Shown: positions 40,981 to 49,187 of the stretch, one piece after another
Numbering within the stretch: the first letter of the stretch is position 1
How the letters are laid out: the number at the start of each line of letters is the position of its first letter
NCBI RefSeq assembly: GCF_003259695.1
Contig: NZ_PZJH01000002.1
Span: forward strand, 150,090-214,089
Length of the DNA stretch: 64,000 nt
Direction: 5' to 3'
Source of the DNA: Macrococcus epidermidis
GTDB lineage: Bacteria > Bacillota > Bacilli > Staphylococcales > Staphylococcaceae
Program-made: the position numbers and the translations under genes
Notes under the pieces: model-generated
Databases searched by the model: none
Seen by the model: only the letters and a program-made list of their open reading frames with translations
Told to the model about the DNA's origin: nothing

Positions 40981-41286
40981 TTATCCGTTTGGTCCAGAGA
41001 TTTTCTTTTGGTTACGCTTTTGAATAAATGTATCTTTTGCATCTAAAATAGCACGTTCTAATTCTGGGTTATTACGACGGATTTCATCGATTGTTTCTTT
41101 CCAGTATAATAACTCATCTTTTAAATTTTTAGCTTTCGCTTTTGTAGATGGAGCTGGTGTGATACCGTTTTGTTTTGTTGATTGTACTTGAGTTTTAACC
41201 GAACTACGTGTCTTTTTATCAATCATTGATACTGCGGCACCGATAATAGCACCAGCAATTGTTGCAGGGATTAATTTGTTATTCAT
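40981..41286 (-). CDS. YtxH-like small envelope protein
   Basis: The 101-residue protein has an N-terminal glycine/alanine-rich hydrophobic segment (IPATIAGAIIGAAVSMI, about residues 5-21), followed by a basic linker and a helical charged tail. This resembles YtxH-domain and general stress-type proteins. The start at 41286 follows AGGAGGAG, and the longer frame to 41382 is rejected. It is 33 bases upstream of the YihY-family gene. The function is unknown. Confidence 0.75.
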   Translation of the reverse strand: MNNKLIPATIAGAIIGAAVSMIDKKTRSSVKTQVQSTKQNGITPAPSTKAKAKNLKDELLYWKETIDEIRRNNPELERAILDAKDTFIQKRNQKKISGPNG

Positions 41287-41467
41287 AATTGTTCTCCTCC
41301 TATATTGTAAGAAATGGTGTGTTTCACACCTATTAATTATTATATAGCCATTTGCAGAGATTGATAAACAAAGAAATATCAAAAATACAAAAATTTTATA
41401 TTATTCATTTTTTGAATAGTTTGATAAAATAGAATTTGTATGAAATTTGAAAGAGAAGGTGCTAATG

Positions 41468-41665
41468 ATGAATAAAGAACAAATGGTAAATGAAATCATT
41501 CAAAAGTTAAAATTAGTAAATGTCGGTGTAATAAAGCCTGAATCTATTGACGATAACAAAATTGATGAATTAAGAGAGATACATGAGATGGTAACAAAAA
41601 GAGACAGCTTTTCTCCAAGTGAGATGAGTGCGTTAACAGATGCATTAGGGCAACTAAGAAAATAA
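41468..41665 (+). CDS. UPF0435/DUF1128 family protein (YfkK-like)
   Basis: The 65-residue acidic helical protein matches the UPF0435 family (VNVGVIKPESIDDNKIDELR, then MVTKRDSFSPSEMSALTDAL). The start is ATG 41468 or the ATG at 41465 just before it; GAAGGTG lies upstream of both. It precedes pepS by 26 bases and is probably co-transcribed. No function is assigned to the family. Confidence 0.85.
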   Translation: MNKEQMVNEIIQKLKLVNVGVIKPESIDDNKIDELREIHEMVTKRDSFSPSEMSALTDALGQLRK

Positions 41666-41691
41666 TATTTATACAGAAAAGGGGATAACAC

Positions 41692-42927
41692 ATGAGCTAC
41701 AACAAAGAAGAAAAATTACAAAAATACGCTGAATTACTTGTCAAAGTCGGAATGAACGTTCAAAAGGACCAACGTGTATTTATTCGTGCAACAGTTGACG
41801 CAAAAGATTTTATTCATTTAATCGTAGAAGAAGCTTATAAAGCAGGATCAAGTGATGTTAAAGTATCTTATGGTGATGACCGTCTGGCACAATTAAACTT
41901 CCAGTATCGTGATCAGTCTGCATTTGAAAAAGTACCACAATATTTAATCGATGAGCGTATGGATTACGCGAGAGACTATGCAGCACAATTAGCATTAATT
42001 TCTTCAAGTCCTGAAAATTTAAAAGATGCAGATCCTGCGAAAGTAGCAGCTAATATGAAAGCTTATGGCGCTGGATTTAAAGAATATATGAAGATGATGC
42101 AGTCAGACCAGTTCTCTTGGACAGTTGCAGCATATCCATCACCAGCATGGGCGCAATTAGTATTCCCTGAATTAGAGGAAGCTGAAGCGTTCGATAAATT
42201 ATTAGATGCTATATTAGAATCTGTACGTATGAATGAAGCAGATCCTGTTCAGGCGTGGGTTGAACATAATGATAATCTGCATGCGAAAGCAGACTACTTA
42301 AACCAAAAAGCTTATGTGGCATTGCATTATACAGCACCAGGAACTGACTTAAAAGTTGGACTTCCGAAAGGACATATTTGGAGTGGTGCTTCTAGTATCA
42401 ATAAAGATGGAACGTCATTCATGGCCAATATGCCGACTGAAGAAGTATTTACGGTACCTCATAAAGATGAAGTTAATGGTACAGTATCCAGCACATTACC
42501 GTTAAGCTACGGTGGCAATATTATCGATGAATTTACTTTAACATTTAAAGACGGTGTCGTAGTTGACTTTGATGCGAAAGTTGGTAAAGACATTTTAGAA
42601 GGATTATTAAACTCAGATGAAAATGCAAAAAGATTAGGTGAAGTCGCATTAGTTCCACATGATTCACCAATTTCAAATTCAAAGATTCTTTACTATAATA
42701 CTTTATTTGATGAAAATGCATCTTGTCACTTAGCATTAGGTTCTGCCTATCCTTTCTGTATCGAAGGTGGTAAGGAAATGAACGATGAAGAGCTGGCAGC
42801 ACACGGTTTAAACAATTCCATTACACATGAAGACTTTATGATTGGTTCTGCTGAAATGAATATTTCAGGTATTACAGCAGACGGACAAGAAGAAGCAATC
42901 TTTGTAAATGGAAATTGGGCGTTTTAA
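41692..42927 (+). CDS. pepS: M29-family aminopeptidase (PepS/AmpS)
   Basis: The 411-residue metallo-aminopeptidase belongs to peptidase family M29. Metal ligand regions are visible in the C-terminal half: NMPTEEVFTVPHKDEVNGTV (about 245-264), ALVPHDSPIS near 317, and HLALGSAYPFCIEGG and NNSITHEDFMIGSAEMNISG (about 343-390). These enzymes release N-terminal residues from peptides in the cytosol. Length and gene order after UPF0435 match staphylococci. The ribosome site is AAAGGGG. Confidence 0.95.
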   Translation: MSYNKEEKLQKYAELLVKVGMNVQKDQRVFIRATVDAKDFIHLIVEEAYKAGSSDVKVSYGDDRLAQLNFQYRDQSAFEKVPQYLIDERMDYARDYAAQLALISSSPENLKDADPAKVAANMKAYGAGFKEYMKMMQSDQFSWTVAAYPSPAWAQLVFPELEEAEAFDKLLDAILESVRMNEADPVQAWVEHNDNLHAKADYLNQKAYVALHYTAPGTDLKVGLPKGHIWSGASSINKDGTSFMANMPTEEVFTVPHKDEVNGTVSSTLPLSYGGNIIDEFTLTFKDGVVVDFDAKVGKDILEGLLNSDENAKRLGEVALVPHDSPISNSKILYYNTLFDENASCHLALGSAYPFCIEGGKEMNDEELAAHGLNNSITHEDFMIGSAEMNISGITADGQEEAIFVNGNWAF

Positions 42928-42982
42928 TTTTCAAAATAAAGTGATATGATTATATTATTATTGATATAAGAGGAGGATGGTC

Positions 42983-43156
42983 ATGTCAGTTCCTATGATG
43001 TGGTTAGTAGTTATCGCATTCTTATTTGTGATCTTTACTTTCGGTGGATTTATTATGATGACGTTAATCAATGCATTTGATTCTAGAGAATCAGATATTA
43101 TTGATACACCTGAAGAAGCTTTAGAAAAGAAAGTTTTTGCAGACGATTTACATTAA
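42983..43156 (+). CDS. Small single-helix membrane protein
   Basis: A 57-residue protein begins at ATG 42983 after GAGGAGG. One transmembrane helix (MWLVVIAFLFVIFTFGGFIM, residues about 6-25) is followed by an acidic cytoplasmic tail (DSRESDIIDTPEEALEKK). The strong ribosome site, clear terminator and codon pattern support it as a real gene. Homologous small proteins may occur after pepS in staphylococci. No function is known to me. Confidence 0.75.
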   Translation: MSVPMMWLVVIAFLFVIFTFGGFIMMTLINAFDSRESDIIDTPEEALEKKVFADDLH

Positions 43157-43164
43157 TAACTTTT

Positions 43165-43191
43165 AAAGAGATAGATTTCTATCTCTTTTTA
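43165..43191 (+). terminator. Terminator after the small membrane gene
   Basis: The perfect stem AAAGAGATAGA/TCTATCTCTTT with a 2-base centre plus partial opening is followed by TTATTTTTT. Confidence 0.8.
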
Positions 43192-43199
43192 TTTTTTGT

Positions 43200-43228
43200 G
43201 CTAGCGACAAAGAAAGAATACTGCTAGC
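43200..43228 (+). repeat. Isolated copy of the 29-bp GCTAGC-ended repeat
   Basis: This 29-base element starts GCTAGCGACAAA and ends CTGCTAGC. It has the same length and terminal inverted GCTAGC blocks as the six units at 47968-48301. Confidence 0.7.
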
Positions 43229-43305
43229 GCATAACAGAATCAAATCATGCATATACTAAATTAAACTTTAATCATTACATAAAGTAATAGAATAGAGGTA
43301 TGACG

Positions 43306-43824
43306 ATGACAGAACGATTAAAAAAGACGATGAATGCATCAAAGACAGTTAAGACGAAACAAATCTTTCCGACTGATACGAACCATCATAATACATTATT
43401 CGGCGGAAAACTCATGGCTTTAATTGATGATGTGGCAAGCATTGCGGCAACACGGCATTGTGCGCGTTCAGTAGTAACGGCAAGTACAGATTCAGTTGAC
43501 TTTTTAAAGCCGATACGTCCTGGTGAAGTAGTGACACTCGAAGCGGTCGTAACCTATACAGGTACATCATCTCTGGAAGTATGTGTGCAAGTCATTTCAG
43601 AAAATGTAATTCAGCAGACAAAACAGTTAGCTGCGATTAGTTTCCTGACTTTTGTAGCACTGGATGAAGATAATAAACCGGTTATTGTACCTGAAGTCAT
43701 TGCAGAGACAGAAGATCAAGTTTGGCTGAATGAAACAGGGAAAGAACGTGCAGAATTTCGTAAAAGCAGAAGAGATAAAAGTAAAGAACTATTAAATTTC
43801 TTTGAGAAAAATATTGAAGTATAA
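43306..43824 (+). CDS. Acyl-CoA thioesterase, hotdog fold (YkhA-like)
   Basis: The 172-residue single-hotdog thioesterase belongs to the YkhA/BFIT-type acyl-CoA hydrolase group. Key block: FPTDTNHHNTLFGGKLMALI (residues about 18-37), with the catalytic Asn and Asp region and SIAATRHCARSVVTAS following. It hydrolyses acyl-CoAs, with chain length unknown. AGAGGT is placed six bases before the ATG at 43306 and directly against the ATG at 43300, so 43306 is preferred. The C-terminal tail is highly charged. Confidence 0.9.
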   Translation: MTERLKKTMNASKTVKTKQIFPTDTNHHNTLFGGKLMALIDDVASIAATRHCARSVVTASTDSVDFLKPIRPGEVVTLEAVVTYTGTSSLEVCVQVISENVIQQTKQLAAISFLTFVALDEDNKPVIVPEVIAETEDQVWLNETGKERAEFRKSRRDKSKELLNFFEKNIEV

Positions 43825-43861
43825 AAAAACGAATCCGGATTGATTTCCGAATTCGTTTTAT
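43824..43861. terminator. Bidirectional terminator thioesterase/XRE regulator
   Basis: A 14-bp stem with one mismatch (AAAACGAATCCGGA and TCCGAATTCGTTTT) is flanked by A and T runs. Confidence 0.85.
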
Positions 43862-44376
43862 TGTTTGTGTATCTCATTCACTACAAGAAATTCAACAGCT
43901 TCATCAGTAAAGTTGTACCAGTAATGAGGTTCGTGCGCATCAAACATATAAGATGCGCCAGGCTGTAATTCTAAACGTTTCGTACCAACCGTAAGTGTCA
44001 AAGTTCCTTTGATACAGTAAATAAATTCAACACCAGCATGTTGACTTGAATCATCCTGACTTGCACCAGGCTGTAATACAACGCGAATCGGTGTAAATGC
44101 GCCAGGTACGCCGTTTGATAAGTTTTGATATGTAAATGACTTAGTAAGTTCTGAAGCATCAACTTCTGTCTTTTCAACAGTTGTTGTATGGAAGAAATAA
44201 CTTGGATGAATCTCTAATGCATCTGCAATCTTTCTAAGTGATGCCATCGTTGCGCTACATTTATTCGTTTCCAACTGTGAAAGAAAAGCGATAGAAACGC
44301 CAGTTTCATCCGATATGTATTTTAAAGTTTTATTCTGCTTCTTTCGAATTTCTCTTATCTTTTCCCCGATTGTCAT
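43858..44376 (-). CDS. XRE-family transcriptional regulator with cupin domain
   Basis: The 172-residue regulator has an N-terminal helix-turn-helix (IGEKIREIRKKQNKTLKYIS to VSIAFLSQLETNK, residues about 3-42). A C-terminal cupin_2 sensor domain follows (about 85-165, with HAGVEFIYCIKGTLTL and HEPHYWYNF). This MarR-independent XRE-cupin type often controls amino-acid, polyamine or stress genes and binds a small ligand in the cupin. The start at 44376 follows GGGGTG. Its target is not obvious from neighbours; yfkAB lies upstream on the same strand. Confidence 0.9.
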   Translation of the reverse strand: MTIGEKIREIRKKQNKTLKYISDETGVSIAFLSQLETNKCSATMASLRKIADALEIHPSYFFHTTTVEKTEVDASELTKSFTYQNLSNGVPGAFTPIRVVLQPGASQDDSSQHAGVEFIYCIKGTLTLTVGTKRLELQPGASYMFDAHEPHYWYNFTDEAVEFLVVNEIHKQ

Positions 44377-44470
44377 ATGAATAACACCCCTAAAATATAC
44401 TTTATATATCATTATACATGAAAATTAGCATCGAATAATAAGAATATTTCAAAAAAACTAATTATTATTA

Positions 44471-44493
44471 AAAAAAGACCCAGAGTGGGTCTT
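44471..44493 (-). terminator. yfkAB terminator
   Basis: On the minus strand the stem AAGACCCA/TGGGTCTT with loop CTC is followed by a U run. Confidence 0.85.
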
Positions 44494-44505
44494 GATGGGA
44501 TATCA

Positions 44506-45630
44506 TTATTGATTCATCCTAATTTCATTTGCTTTAAAATCAACATTCGGATAATACATATTTTTAACGAGTAGATTCGGTCCTAAACATTTCACTTTTG
44601 GACAGTGGCAGTTTAGGGATTGATTGAGTGCACTTACCTTCCACTTATCATAGATATCTTGAAGTGGCGTCGTAATAATATTTTCAATTGTGCCCGTCTC
44701 ATCGCCAAAGTCGGTTACAATTACGTCACCTGTAAATACGTTGACATTTAATCTAGATCGACCATCCGGATCGTTACGAACCGTAACATTTTTAGCTTTA
44801 TTTACTTCTTCCAGGAATAATAAATCATCTTTATCAAATGAACAAGGAAGAATAGGTAACGTTCCAAATAACATCCAGGTTTCCTGATCTCTAAATGAAA
44901 GAAGCTTTCTGATTGCAGCTTTCGATTCTTCAGTTGTTAATACATTTAAGTCACTTGCAAAGTCAGATGGGTACATCGGATGTACTTCATGACGTGCACA
45001 TTTCATATCATTTACGATTTCATGATGAATCTTTTCAAGATAAGGTAGCGTGCTTTTATTCAGCATCGTCTCAGCTGAGACGAACATGCCTGCTTCAGAT
45101 AATTTGCGCGAATTCTCAATCATCTGTTCATAGAGCTTATAACGTGCAGCAAGTGGGGGTTTCTTATCCATTACGTGGAAACCAACTTCTGCAAATTCAT
45201 CGATTGTACCCCAGTTATGAGAAATATGCATGACATCAACCAAGTCAATAATTGGTTCATATCGATCGTAATTAATCGTTAAATTCGAATTCATCTGTGT
45301 ATAGATACCACGGTCCTGAGCATATTTTAATATTGGAATAACAGTCTCTTTGATTGATTTCTTTGAGAACATCGGCTCTCCGCCTGTAACACTTAAAGTA
45401 GAGAGATGTTCAACTTCATCCAGACGTTTGAAAATGGTCTTCATATCAATCGTATCCGGATCTTTTAATTGCAATGTATAACCGACAGCGCAATGTGCAC
45501 AACGCATATTGCATAAAGTGGTCGTTGTAAATTCAATGTTTGAAAGTTTCGTTTCACCATATTTTTCAACGTCGTTATATGCTTCCCAAGGATCATTGTG
45601 AATTGAAATTTTGTCTTTCAAATGTATCAT
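44506..45630 (-). CDS. yfkAB: Radical SAM/CxCxxxxC motif protein YfkAB
   Basis: The 374-residue radical SAM protein has the cluster motif CNMRCAHC (residues about 41-48) and TGGEPMFSK near 80. The family-defining C-terminal CHCPKVKC (C-x-C-x4-C) is near 343-350. It matches the YfkAB family of Bacillus and staphylococci. The substrate is unknown, but the extra cysteines suggest an auxiliary cluster. It reads divergently from the SE1561-family gene. Confidence 0.9.
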   Translation of the reverse strand: MIHLKDKISIHNDPWEAYNDVEKYGETKLSNIEFTTTTLCNMRCAHCAVGYTLQLKDPDTIDMKTIFKRLDEVEHLSTLSVTGGEPMFSKKSIKETVIPILKYAQDRGIYTQMNSNLTINYDRYEPIIDLVDVMHISHNWGTIDEFAEVGFHVMDKKPPLAARYKLYEQMIENSRKLSEAGMFVSAETMLNKSTLPYLEKIHHEIVNDMKCARHEVHPMYPSDFASDLNVLTTEESKAAIRKLLSFRDQETWMLFGTLPILPCSFDKDDLLFLEEVNKAKNVTVRNDPDGRSRLNVNVFTGDVIVTDFGDETGTIENIITTPLQDIYDKWKVSALNQSLNCHCPKVKCLGPNLLVKNMYYPNVDFKANEIRMNQ

Positions 45631-45764
45631 TTTTAGCCTTCTTTCCAGTAATCGTCTTTTTCTATTATGAACGTGTGAGAATGTTTGTCAATAATAAATA
45701 CATTGAAAGTTTAAGGAATCTGTTACATAATGAATACATTCATAGAATAAAAAAGGAGCACATT

Positions 45765-45923
45765 ATGACTAAAGATTCTTTAGAAGAAATTAAAGTAAAA
45801 TTAAATGATTTTATGGAGACGATTGATTCAGTAGACCCTGAGACAACAGATATTCATGATATCGATGAATGGTTAGCGTTACTTGATCAGTTAGAACAGA
45901 AAGTAAAATCTATTCAACAATAA
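45765..45923 (+). CDS. SE1561-family small protein
   Basis: The 52-residue acidic helical protein begins at ATG 45765 after AAAAAAGGAG and reads MTKDSLEEIKVKLNDFMETI onward. It matches the small SE1561 family annotated in staphylococci, always near this RNA methyltransferase. A longer in-frame extension upstream lies in the yfkAB promoter region and is rejected. It is 11 bases upstream of the methyltransferase gene. The role is unknown. Confidence 0.8.
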   Translation: MTKDSLEEIKVKLNDFMETIDSVDPETTDIHDIDEWLALLDQLEQKVKSIQQ

Positions 45924-45934
45924 GGAGATAAGTT

Positions 45935-47314
45935 ATGGCAGATATACAAGTAAAGATCGGTCAGCAGTTTCCTTTAACAATTAAAAGACTCGGTATAAAC
46001 GGCGAGGGAATAGGTTATTTTAAAAGGAAGATTACATTTGTTAAAGGGGCATTACCGGGCGAAGTAATCGTGGCACAAGTTACAGATATAAATCATAAAT
46101 ATTTAGAAGCGAAGATGGTAAAGATTCGTGAAAAATCAAGAGAGCGCGTGAAACCTCCGTGTAATGTATTTGATTTATGTGGTGGATGTCAATTACAGCA
46201 TCTGTCATATAATGGACAATTGAAATATAAGAAACAAATCGTTGAAGATGCTATTACTAAATACGCACCTCACGTTAAGCTTGATTCAATTAGAGACACT
46301 TTAGGCATGGCTAATCCATTTGGTTATCGAAATAAAAATCAATTCCCAGTGGAGAAATCAGGACGAAAAATTCGTGCAGGACTATATAAAGAACATTCTA
46401 ATACTTTGATTGATTTACATGAATGTATCGTACAAGATGATCGTACGATGAAGACGACTAATGAAATCAAGAAGATAATGAGTGAGCTGAATATAGAAGT
46501 TTGTAAAAATCCGTCGCGTGATGTTGGAGTTCGACATATTATTACCCGTGTAGCACTTGCGACTGGGGACTTACAAGTAGTCTTCGTAACCAATACGCGT
46601 GATTTAAAGAAGCAGGACTTGTTAGCAGAACGTGTGATGCGTTTACCTGGTGTTAAAGGTGTTGCAATAAACATCAATAAAGAGAAGACATCGATTGTAA
46701 TGGGAAATGAGACAATCGTTATTGCTGGTGATGAGACGATTCGTGAAACGTTACAAGATCACGTGTATGACTTATCAGCAGAAAGCTTCTTCCAGTTAAA
46801 TCCGAAACAAACCGTTGTACTTTACAAAGAAGTAGAACGTGCGGCAGGATTGACAGGCAAAGAAAATGTTGTTGATGCATTCTGTGGAACAGGTACGATT
46901 GGTATATGGTTAGCAGATAACGCGAAAGAAGTGCGTGGAATGGATACGAATGAAGATGGAATCGTTAATGCTATCTATAATGCTACAGCAAACAATAAAG
47001 ATAACTGTAAGTTTGAAATTGGTGATGCATCAGAGAAATTAAATGAATGGATTGAAGAAGGCTTCTATCCAGATGTAATAACAGTGGATCCGCCAAGAAC
47101 AGGATTATCTGAAGAAACCATTAAATTAATCAATGAAATCAAACCGAAGACATTCGTCTATACAAGTTGTAATCCATCAACACTTGCGAAAGATTTAGCA
47201 CATTTAACGAAAGCGTTCCAGGTTGAGTACATTCAGCCGGTGGATATGTTCCCACAAACAGCGCAAGTAGAAGCAGTTGTGAGACTTGTACGAAAAAGAA
47301 AGTTAGGGAAATAA
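45935..47314 (+). CDS. rlmCD: 23S rRNA (uracil-5-)-methyltransferase, RlmCD family, Fe-S paralogue
   Basis: The 459-residue RumA-type methyltransferase has an N-terminal TRAM domain and intact 4Fe-4S ligands (CNVFDLCGGC, about residues 74-83, plus Cys in HECIVQDD near 167). The SAM site is DAFCGTGTIGIWLA near 316 and the catalytic-cysteine motif YTSCNPSTLAKD is near 412. It methylates uridines in 23S rRNA (U747/U1939-type targets). It is the second family member in the window; the paralogue at 21223 lacks the cluster cysteines. The ribosome site is AAGGAGATAAG. Confidence 0.92.
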   Translation: MADIQVKIGQQFPLTIKRLGINGEGIGYFKRKITFVKGALPGEVIVAQVTDINHKYLEAKMVKIREKSRERVKPPCNVFDLCGGCQLQHLSYNGQLKYKKQIVEDAITKYAPHVKLDSIRDTLGMANPFGYRNKNQFPVEKSGRKIRAGLYKEHSNTLIDLHECIVQDDRTMKTTNEIKKIMSELNIEVCKNPSRDVGVRHIITRVALATGDLQVVFVTNTRDLKKQDLLAERVMRLPGVKGVAININKEKTSIVMGNETIVIAGDETIRETLQDHVYDLSAESFFQLNPKQTVVLYKEVERAAGLTGKENVVDAFCGTGTIGIWLADNAKEVRGMDTNEDGIVNAIYNATANNKDNCKFEIGDASEKLNEWIEEGFYPDVITVDPPRTGLSEETIKLINEIKPKTFVYTSCNPSTLAKDLAHLTKAFQVEYIQPVDMFPQTAQVEAVVRLVRKRKLGK

Positions 47315-47319
47315 CAGTT

Positions 47320-47350
47320 ACATCCATAGTAATTTGCTATGGATGTTTTA
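47320..47350 (+). terminator. Terminator after the Fe-S rlmCD paralogue
   Basis: The stem ACATCCATAG/CTATGGATGT with a TAATTTG loop is followed by TTTATC. The T tract is modest. Confidence 0.75.
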
Positions 47351-47404
47351 TCATTTTTAAGACGGGTAAATAATACTATAACGATTTTAGGAGGAATTTA
47401 TATT

Positions 47405-47923
47405 ATGACTAAGAAAATCGCAGTAGTATTAGACAATTTATTTGAAGATGTAGAATATACGAGCCCGGTTGAGGCCTTTAAGAATGAAGGACATGAAATT
47501 ACTGTTATCGGTAAAGAAGCGGGTAGCACAGTAAAAGGTAAATCTGAAGATACAAAAGTTCAAGTCGACAAAGCAATCAGCGATGTAAAACCTGAAGACT
47601 TCGATGCGTTACTTATCCCTGGTGGCTTCTCACCTGATATGTTACGTGGAGATGAACAAGGTCGTTTCGGTGAATTTACGAAACATTTCGTGCAAGAGGA
47701 AAAACCTGTATTTGCTATCTGTCATGGACCGCAATTATTAATCGATACAGATTTATTAAAAGGTAAAAAGTTAACAAGTTATTTATCTGTACGTAAAGAT
47801 TTAGAAAATGCTGGTGCAACAGTAGTAGACGAATCAGTTGTTGTAGATAGCAATATCGTAACATCACGTACACCTGATGACTTAGAAGACTTTAACCGTG
47901 AATCATTAGCATTATTAAAATAA
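47405..47923 (+). CDS. DJ-1/PfpI family protein (general stress protein 18-like)
   Basis: The 172-residue DJ-1/PfpI protein has the nucleophile-elbow Cys in [10 protein letters not shown] near residue 105, with His adjacent and the family Glu near the N terminus (DNLFEDVEY). It resembles YfkM/GSP18 of Bacillus, a general stress protein with suggested glyoxalase or deglycase activity. The start at 47405 follows GGAGGAAT. A strong terminator follows. The exact activity is not settled for the family. Confidence 0.88.
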   Translation: MTKKIAVVLDNLFEDVEYTSPVEAFKNEGHEITVIGKEAGSTVKGKSEDTKVQVDKAISDVKPEDFDALLIPGGFSPDMLRGDEQGRFGEFTKHFVQEEKPVFAICHGPQLLIDTDLLKGKKLTSYLSVRKDLENAGATVVDESVVVDSNIVTSRTPDDLEDFNRESLALLK

Positions 47924-47935
47924 ATTAGTTTACTT

Positions 47936-47965
47936 AACCAGCTGACAAATGTCAGCTGGTTTTTT
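47936..47965 (+). terminator. GSP18 gene terminator
   Basis: The perfect 12-bp stem AACCAGCTGACA/TGTCAGCTGGTT with a 2-base loop is followed by TTTT. Confidence 0.92.
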
Positions 47966-47967
47966 CA

Positions 47968-48301
47968 GTTAGCGACAAACCTAGAATATCGCTAGCAAGT
48001 GGCGGAATAGGATTGTAATTATAAAGATGCTAGCGACAAACGTAAAATATCGCTAGCAAGTACCGAAAAAGAATCGAAAACAAAAAGATGCTAGCGACAA
48101 ACGTAAAATATCGCTAGCAAGTACCGAAAAAGAATCGAAATCAAAGAGATGCTAGCGACAAACGTAAAATATCGCTAGCAACTAACAAAAAAGAACCGAA
48201 AACAAAGAGATGCTAGCGACAAACGTAAAATATCGCTAGCAACTAACGAAAAAGAACCGAAAACAAAAAGATACTAGCGACAAACGTAAAATATCGCTAG
48301 C
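47968..48301 (+). repeat. Six-copy 61-bp tandem repeat with GCTAGC-ended hairpin units
   Basis: A 29-bp unit starts at 47968, 48029, 48090, 48151, 48212 and 48273, an exact 61-bp period. The core unit is GCTAGCGA, a 13-base centre (CAAACGTAAAATA) and TCGCTAGC, so each can fold into an 8-bp stem. The 32-bp linkers are nearly identical too (AAGTACCGAAAAAGAATCGA-type). The first and last copies show small changes in the left arm. An isolated unit lies at 43200. Confidence 0.95.
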
Positions 48302-48419
48302 ATAAACACTAACATCACCTCATACATCCCAGGACTGATTTTATACACATCCTGCTTCTTTTAATTCCAAACATTTAACCGTGGTGGTAAGATGAAATTA
48401 AGAAAAGAGGTGCTTACAG

Positions 48420-49133
48420 TTGAGAAGAAAAAAACGTGGATGCGGTTGTTTTTCTATTTTACTAATCCCATTACTATTAATTATGTTATATGTCGGTTTT
48501 AATGTATATAAAGGCTTTCAAGTCGATATCGGTGAACTTCGTACAATTGAGCAACAGGAAACTTATGTTGCCACACAAGATATGCAGCCTTATGTGAAAA
48601 ATGCATTCATCGCTGTTGAAGATAAACGCTTCAATTCACATGATGGTGTCGATTGGTTTGGAACTGCACGTGCCATTATCGTCTCTATCAAAAACGGAGA
48701 AGCTTCACAAGGTGGGAGTTCTATCACCCAGCAACTTGCGAAGACGTACTTCTTTAATAATGAAAAGTCTATTTCACGAAAGATTAAGGAAGTTGTAGTC
48801 GCTAAACGTATAGAGAATAACTTCACAAAAGATCAGATTATGAGTTATTATTTGAATTCCATCTATTTTGGAAATAATCATTATAATATTGAAAGTGCTG
48901 CGAACGCAGATTTTAATGTCAGTACACATAAAGAAAATCAATATTACCCTCAAATAACAGTACTCCAAAGTGCCTTACTGGCAAGCAGTATTAACGCACC
49001 ATCTGTATACCATCCAGAAGCTTATCAATCAGACACTGCTTTAAAGACACGTACAAAAGAAACGCTACAAAAGATGCTGGATCAGAAATTTATTGATCAA
49101 ACGCAATATAATGAAGCTGTAAGTGGGTTATAA
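48420..49133 (+). CDS. mgt: Monofunctional peptidoglycan glycosyltransferase
   Basis: The 237-residue GT51 enzyme polymerises lipid II into glycan strands. It has a short basic N terminus, one transmembrane helix (about 11-30), then the catalytic Glu motif VEDKRFNSHDGVDW near 67. GGSSITQQLAKTYFF near 100 and the KRIENNFTKDQIMSYYLNSI block near 130 follow. It lacks a transpeptidase domain. The start is TTG at 48420, seven bases after AGAGGTG. It begins the mgt-recX-yfhH neighbourhood seen in staphylococci. Confidence 0.93.
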   Translation: MRRKKRGCGCFSILLIPLLLIMLYVGFNVYKGFQVDIGELRTIEQQETYVATQDMQPYVKNAFIAVEDKRFNSHDGVDWFGTARAIIVSIKNGEASQGGSSITQQLAKTYFFNNEKSISRKIKEVVVAKRIENNFTKDQIMSYYLNSIYFGNNHYNIESAANADFNVSTHKENQYYPQITVLQSALLASSINAPSVYHPEAYQSDTALKTRTKETLQKMLDQKFIDQTQYNEAVSGL

Positions 49134-49146
49134 TATTTATAAGGTT

Positions 49147-49178
49147 AACGCTAAATATTCATTTAGCGTTATTTTTAT
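49147..49178 (+). terminator. mgt terminator
   Basis: The perfect 10-bp stem AACGCTAAAT/ATTTAGCGTT with loop ATTC is followed by ATTTTTAT. It lies just before the recX ribosome site. Confidence 0.85.
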
Positions 49179-49187
49179 GGAGGTTTT

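Larger units (their letters stand above)
47924..48419. other. Intergenic region between GSP18 and mgt
   Basis: This ~500-bp gap holds the GSP18 terminator, the 61-bp repeat array and a short A+T-rich stretch before mgt. No open frame of credible composition is present. The mgt ribosome site AAGAGGTG is at about 48404-48411. Confidence 0.8.

Noticed and set aside
44690..45233. Plus-strand ORFs inside yfkAB
   Set aside because: They are antisense shadows of a well-supported radical SAM gene, without ribosome sites.
47968..48301. CRISPR array (29-bp repeats at 61-bp period)
   Set aside because: The repeat and period lengths mimic a CRISPR, but the 32-bp linkers are nearly identical to each other, so they are not spacers, and there are no cas genes.
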